Assembly: GCA_036272325.1 (NCBI GenBank) | Contig: DATAYY010000104.1 | Coordinates: 1 to 16,624, forward strand | Direction: 5' to 3' | DNA length: 16,624 bases | Source: Schlegelella_A sp036272325 | GTDB lineage: Bacteria; Pseudomonadota; Gammaproteobacteria; Burkholderiales; Burkholderiaceae_C | Part shown: one piece after another, positions 14,225 through 16,624 of the stretch | Numbering within the stretch: the stretch's first letter is position 1 | Layout of the letters: each line of letters begins with the position of its first letter | The notes under the pieces: generated by a model | Told to the model about the DNA's origin: nothing | Databases searched by the model: none | Seen by the model: the letters and a program-made list of their open reading frames with translations, nothing else | Program-made: the position numbers and the translations under genes

Positions 14225-14629
14225 ATGAAGACCAAACTCGTTCTGGGAGCAGTCGCCGCGGCGGTCGCCGTGTTCTCGCAAGGCGCATTCGCGCAAGCTT
14301 CGTCGCCGACCCGCGCCGAAGTCAAGGCCGAAACCAAGGCCGCCAACAAGTCCGGCCAGCTGGCACCTGCCGGCGAAGCCACCGGCTCGATGACGCCGAG
14401 CAAGGCCTCGGACAAGACCCGCGAAGAGCGCAAGGCCACGACCAAGGCCGATCGCTCGGCCGGCAAGCTCGCCCCCGCCGGCGAAGCGACCGGCTCGACG
14501 ACGCCGGGCAAGGGATCGGACGTCGACCGCGCCGCGCGCAAGGCCGACACCAAGGCCGCCAACAAGGCCGGCAAGCTGACGCCCGCGGGCGAGGCAGCGG
14601 CGCCGGTCGCCGACGCGCCGAAGAAGTAA
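14225..14629 (+). CDS. Small exported Lys/Ala-rich repeat protein, function unknown
   Basis: A 134-residue protein with a clear Sec signal peptide: basic start, hydrophobic core (about 5-19) and a likely cut after AFA (residue 23). The mature part is three tandem 36-residue repeats starting at 30, 66 and 102, each with a Lys/Ala-rich stretch (AETKAANKSG-like), then PAGEATGSxTP and a Ser/Lys/Asp linker; the third is shortened and ends APKK. It is hydrophilic, low in complexity and has no cysteine, so it is probably an unstructured or helical periplasmic protein. Similar small proteins in Burkholderiales are sometimes labelled TolA-like, but there is no TolA domain here. ATG 14225 is set by AGGAG 7 bases upstream and by the signal peptide; a longer open frame from 14018 is rejected. 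A strong terminator follows. Confidence 0.85.
   Translation: MKTKLVLGAVAAAVAVFSQGAFAQASSPTRAEVKAETKAANKSGQLAPAGEATGSMTPSKASDKTREERKATTKADRSAGKLAPAGEATGSTTPGKGSDVDRAARKADTKAANKAGKLTPAGEAAAPVADAPKK
14312..14599 (+). repeat. Three tandem 108-base coding repeats
   Basis: Units at 14312-14419, 14420-14527 and 14528 to about 14599 (shortened), matching the 36-residue protein repeats. The first two are nearly identical through the PAGEATGS part and differ mostly by single base changes, which suggests internal duplication. Confidence 0.8.
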
Positions 14630-14667
14630 GAGCGCTGCTGCGCTGTCCGCAGCGCACGTCAGCAAAG

Positions 14668-14698
14668 AAGGCGACTCCCCGGAGTCGCCTTTTCCTTT
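14668..14698 (+). terminator. Rho-independent terminator, probably serving both converging genes
   Basis: An 11-bp perfect stem (AAGGCGACTCC with GGAGTCGCCTT, 14668-14678 and 14681-14691) is followed on the plus strand by a T-rich tract, TTTTCCTTT. On the minus strand it is preceded by the NYN gene end and followed by TTCTTTG, so it may stop transcription from both sides. Confidence 0.9.
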
Positions 14699-14712
14699 CC
14701 CGCTTCGCGGCG

Positions 14713-14729
14713 CCGGCCCTCAGGGCCGG
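14713..14729. other. Perfect palindromic hairpin at the end of the NYN gene
   Basis: CCGGCCCT, one base, AGGGCCGG: an 8-bp stem overlapping the stop codon of the minus-strand NYN gene. No T-run follows directly. It may reinforce termination at the 14668-14698 hairpin or stabilise the mRNA end. Confidence 0.5.
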
Positions 14730-15523
14730 GGCGATCGTGCCTGGCGGCCGTCGCGCACCGCGACTTCGGACGTGCCTTCCTTGTCGAGCTGGAACAGCTC
14801 GGTTGCTTTCAGCAACTTGGTGAGCGTCGCATAGCCGTAGTTGCGCGGATCGAATGACGCCTGGTTGCCGATCTGCTGGCCGACCGCGCCGACGCGCGCC
14901 CAGCCGTCCTCGCCCTTGGCCGCCTCGACGGCGTTGCGCAGCAGGCCGACAAGCTTCGCGTCCTGCCGCAGCTTCGCGGTCGGCATGCGCAGCGGCGCCG
15001 CCGCCGAGTCGTCGCGGCCTGCGCCGTCGGCTTCGGCGTCGGCTGCACTGCCGGTCGCGGCGGTGCCGAGCTTGTCGAGAAAGAGAAAGCGCGAGCAGGC
15101 ATTGACGAACGGCTCGGGCGTCTTCTGCTCGCCAAAGCCATAGACGGCGGCACCCTTGGCGCGCAGGTACATCACGAGCGGCGTGAAGTCGGCGTCGGAG
15201 GAAACGATGCCGAACGCCTCGGGCCGATCCGAGTAGAGGATGTCGAGGGCGTCGATGACCATCGCCATGTCGCTCGCGTTCTTGCCTTTCGAATAGTCGA
15301 ACTGCTGCATCGGCCGGATCGCGTGCTCGTGCAGCACCTCCTCCCAGCCGCGCAGGCCTTGCTTCTTCCAGTTGCCGTAGGCGCGCCGGATCGTCGTCTC
15401 GCCGAAGGTCGAGAGCTCGTTGAGGATGAGGTTGATCTTGGCCGCCGGCGAGTTGTCGGCGTCGATGAGGAGCGCGATCCGCGGTGTCCGGTCACTCGCC
15501 GGGCGGCCACTCGATGCGTTCAT
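14720..15523 (-). CDS. NYN-domain putative ribonuclease with C-terminal LOTUS (OST-HTH) domain
   Basis: The N-terminal part (about 14-150) is a NYN/PIN-like domain of the LabA/DUF88 group, a fold of metal-dependent RNases. Candidate acidic residues are Asp21 and Asp23 in LLIDADN, Asp85 in KNASDMAMVID and Asp110/Asp112 in VSSDADF, with GFG (129-131) near the end. A low-complexity Ala/Asp-rich linker (about 153-180) leads to a C-terminal domain (about 185-248; LVGLLRNAV, DGWARVGAVGQQI, YGYATLTKLLKA) resembling LOTUS/OST-HTH, an RNA-binding winged helix. The ATG at 15523 overlaps the pyrC stop by 4 bases, so the two are probably translationally coupled. The target RNA is unknown. Converges with the small secreted protein gene. 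Confidence 0.88.
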   Translation of the reverse strand: MNASSGRPASDRTPRIALLIDADNSPAAKINLILNELSTFGETTIRRAYGNWKKQGLRGWEEVLHEHAIRPMQQFDYSKGKNASDMAMVIDALDILYSDRPEAFGIVSSDADFTPLVMYLRAKGAAVYGFGEQKTPEPFVNACSRFLFLDKLGTAATGSAADAEADGAGRDDSAAAPLRMPTAKLRQDAKLVGLLRNAVEAAKGEDGWARVGAVGQQIGNQASFDPRNYGYATLTKLLKATELFQLDKEGTSEVAVRDGRQARSPRP

Positions 15524-16554
15524 GCGACGAGCCTCCAGGCGAGCGTCTCGCCGGCGCGCAACGGCTTCAGCTCGGCGTCGCCGAAGGGCAGCGCTTCGGG
15601 AAGCGTCCAGGCGAGCTTGCGCAGCGTCACCGTCGACGTGTTCGCTGCCAGGCCATAGAACGCCGGCCCGGCGACGCTAGCGAAATGCTCGAGGCGGTCG
15701 AGCGCGGCGGCGGCCTCGAACGCCTCGGCGTAGAGCTCCAGCGCACTGAACGCGGTGTAGCAACCGGCGCAGCCGCTCGCGTGCTCCTTCAGCACGGCGG
15801 GGTGCGGCGCGCTGTCGGTGCCGAGAAAGAAGCGCCCGCTGCCTGCGGTCGCGGCGGCGACCAGCGCTCTGCGGTGCTCCTCGCGCTTCAGCACCGGCAG
15901 GCAGTAGTAGTGCGGCCGAATGCCGCCGGTGAAGATGGCGTTCCGGTTGTAGAGCAGGTGGTGCGCGGTGATCGTTCCCGCCGTCCGGGGGCCCGCCTCG
16001 GCGACGAACTGCGCCCCTTCCTTCGTCGTCACGTGCTCGAGGACGATCGCGAGGCCGGGGAAGTCGCGCCGCAGCTGCGCCAGATGGCGATCGATGAAGA
16101 CCGCCTCGCGATCGAAGACGTCGACCGCCGGATCGGTGACCTCGCCGTGGACGAGCAGCACGATCCCTTCGCGCTCGGCAGCGGCGAGCGTCGCCGTCAC
16201 CTTGCGCAGGTCGGTGACGCCGGCGTCGCTGTGCGTCGTCGCGCCGGCGGGATAGAGCTTGATTGCCACGATCCCCGCCGCCTTCGCCCGCGCCATCTCG
16301 GCGGGCGCCATCGTGTCGGTGAGATAGAGCGTCATCAACGGCTCGAACGGCACCCCGGCCGGCACCGCGGCGACGATCCGGTCGCGATAGGCGAGCGCCT
16401 GCCCGACCGTCGTCACCGGCGGCCGCAGGTTCGGCATGATGACGGCACGGCCGAACTGGCGCGCGCTGTGCGGGACGACGGCGCGCATCGCGGCGCCGTC
16501 GCGCACGTGCAGATGCCAGTCGTCAGGGCGAACGATCGTCAGCTCTTGAGGCAC
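15520..16554 (-). CDS. pyrC: Dihydroorotase (type II), pyrimidine synthesis
   Basis: Zinc enzyme that cyclises N-carbamoyl-L-aspartate to dihydroorotate in the cytoplasm. The 344 residues match E. coli-type PyrC. Metal and active-site residues are visible: His14 and His16 in WHLHVRDG, the carboxylated Lys99 in AIKLYPAG, His136 in LVHGEV, His174 in LEHVTT and Asp247 in LGTDSAPH; PNLRPP (41-46) is the substrate-binding segment. Start codon is GTG 16554; no other start allows the HLHVRDG motif. There is no ribosome site in front of it, and a -10-like box lies 6 bases away. Its stop overlaps the start of the NYN gene. Confidence 0.96.
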   Translation of the reverse strand: MPQELTIVRPDDWHLHVRDGAAMRAVVPHSARQFGRAVIMPNLRPPVTTVGQALAYRDRIVAAVPAGVPFEPLMTLYLTDTMAPAEMARAKAAGIVAIKLYPAGATTHSDAGVTDLRKVTATLAAAEREGIVLLVHGEVTDPAVDVFDREAVFIDRHLAQLRRDFPGLAIVLEHVTTKEGAQFVAEAGPRTAGTITAHHLLYNRNAIFTGGIRPHYYCLPVLKREEHRRALVAAATAGSGRFFLGTDSAPHPAVLKEHASGCAGCYTAFSALELYAEAFEAAAALDRLEHFASVAGPAFYGLAANTSTVTLRKLAWTLPEALPFGDAELKPLRAGETLAWRLVA

Positions 16555-16560
16555 GCACCG

Positions 16561-16589
16561 ATTGTCACATCGGCCGAGCGGCGTGTCCG
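16561..16589 (-). promoter_or_regulatory. Putative pyrC promoter
   Basis: On the minus strand CGGACA (16589-16584) and GACAAT (16566-16561) are separated by 17 bases. Six bases follow before the pyrC GTG, so transcription would begin at or near the start codon. The -35 match is moderate. Confidence 0.5.
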
Positions 16590-16597
16590 CTCGGCCG
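16571..16597. promoter_or_regulatory. 11-bp perfect inverted repeat over the pyrC promoter
   Basis: CGGCCGAGCGG (16571-16581), a 5-base loop, then CCGCTCGGCCG (16587-16597). It covers the putative -35 box and most of the spacer. It could be an operator, or the terminator stem of a gene outside the window, though no T-run follows on either strand. Confidence 0.5.
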
Positions 16598-16624
16598 CGC
16601 GCGCCCTGCGGGCGCCGCCTGTCA

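Noticed and set aside
13650..14228. Plus-strand 192-codon frame and other frames across rnpB
   Set aside because: They run through the RNase P RNA gene, and their composition follows structured RNA rather than a protein family.
14312..14599. Tandem repeats as a possible CRISPR or mobile-element repeat
   Set aside because: The units are in-frame coding repeats of 108 bases without spacers, so they belong to the protein rather than to a CRISPR array.
14108..14665. Minus-strand frames of 185 and 146 codons opposite the small secreted protein
   Set aside because: They mirror the repeat structure of the real plus-strand gene, cross its ribosome site and terminator, and have no ribosome site of their own.

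Overview
The window is very GC-rich bacterial chromosome with gene families and gene order typical of Betaproteobacteria, probably Burkholderiales. The grounds are a mraZ-mraW-ftsL-ftsI-murE cell-division and cell-wall cluster with murE fused to murF, a bacterial type A RNase P RNA, and a 4-hydroxyphenylacetate (homoprotocatechuate) meta-cleavage operon of the kind common in that order. Species assignment is inference. Almost everything is on the minus strand; the only plus-strand gene is a small secreted repeat protein.

Region 1 (1-5330), read right to left, is the start of the division and cell wall (dcw) cluster: mraZ, mraW (rsmH), ftsL, ftsI and a murE-murF fusion cut by the window edge. 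mraW/ftsL and ftsL/ftsI overlap by 4 bases. A sigma70-like promoter (TTGACC, 18 bp, TACAGT) lies in front of mraZ. It runs into four GTGGN/GTGCA elements at 10-base period, the layout expected of an MraZ autoregulatory operator.

Region 2 (5304-5530) is a gene-free spacer, AT-rich next to the mraZ promoter.

Region 3 (5531-13533) is a co-directional block: a Bcr/CflA-type MFS transporter, an NnrU-family membrane protein, then eight tightly packed catabolic genes in the order hpaG1, hpaG2, hpaE, a LigA-like subunit, a LigB-type dioxygenase (hpaD), hpaF, hpaH and hpaI. Together they would take homoprotocatechuate through ring cleavage, semialdehyde oxidation, isomerisation, decarboxylation, hydration and aldol cleavage to pyruvate and succinate semialdehyde. 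The hydroxylase (hpaBC), the regulator and succinate-semialdehyde dehydrogenase are not in this window. The distinctive point is that the ring-cleavage enzyme looks like a two-subunit LigAB-type enzyme.

Region 4 (13606-13985) is the RNase P RNA gene rnpB with its -10 box. Its core P4 helix carries a paired, compensated change from the usual sequence.

Region 5 (13986-16624) holds the small exported Lys/Ala-rich protein with three 36-residue repeats (plus strand), a strong terminator shared by convergent genes, a NYN-LOTUS putative RNase, and pyrC (dihydroorotase). The last two overlap by 4 bases. pyrC starts with GTG where the inferred transcript would begin, and an 11-bp inverted repeat lies over its putative promoter.

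No tRNA, CRISPR array, transposase or recombinase was seen.
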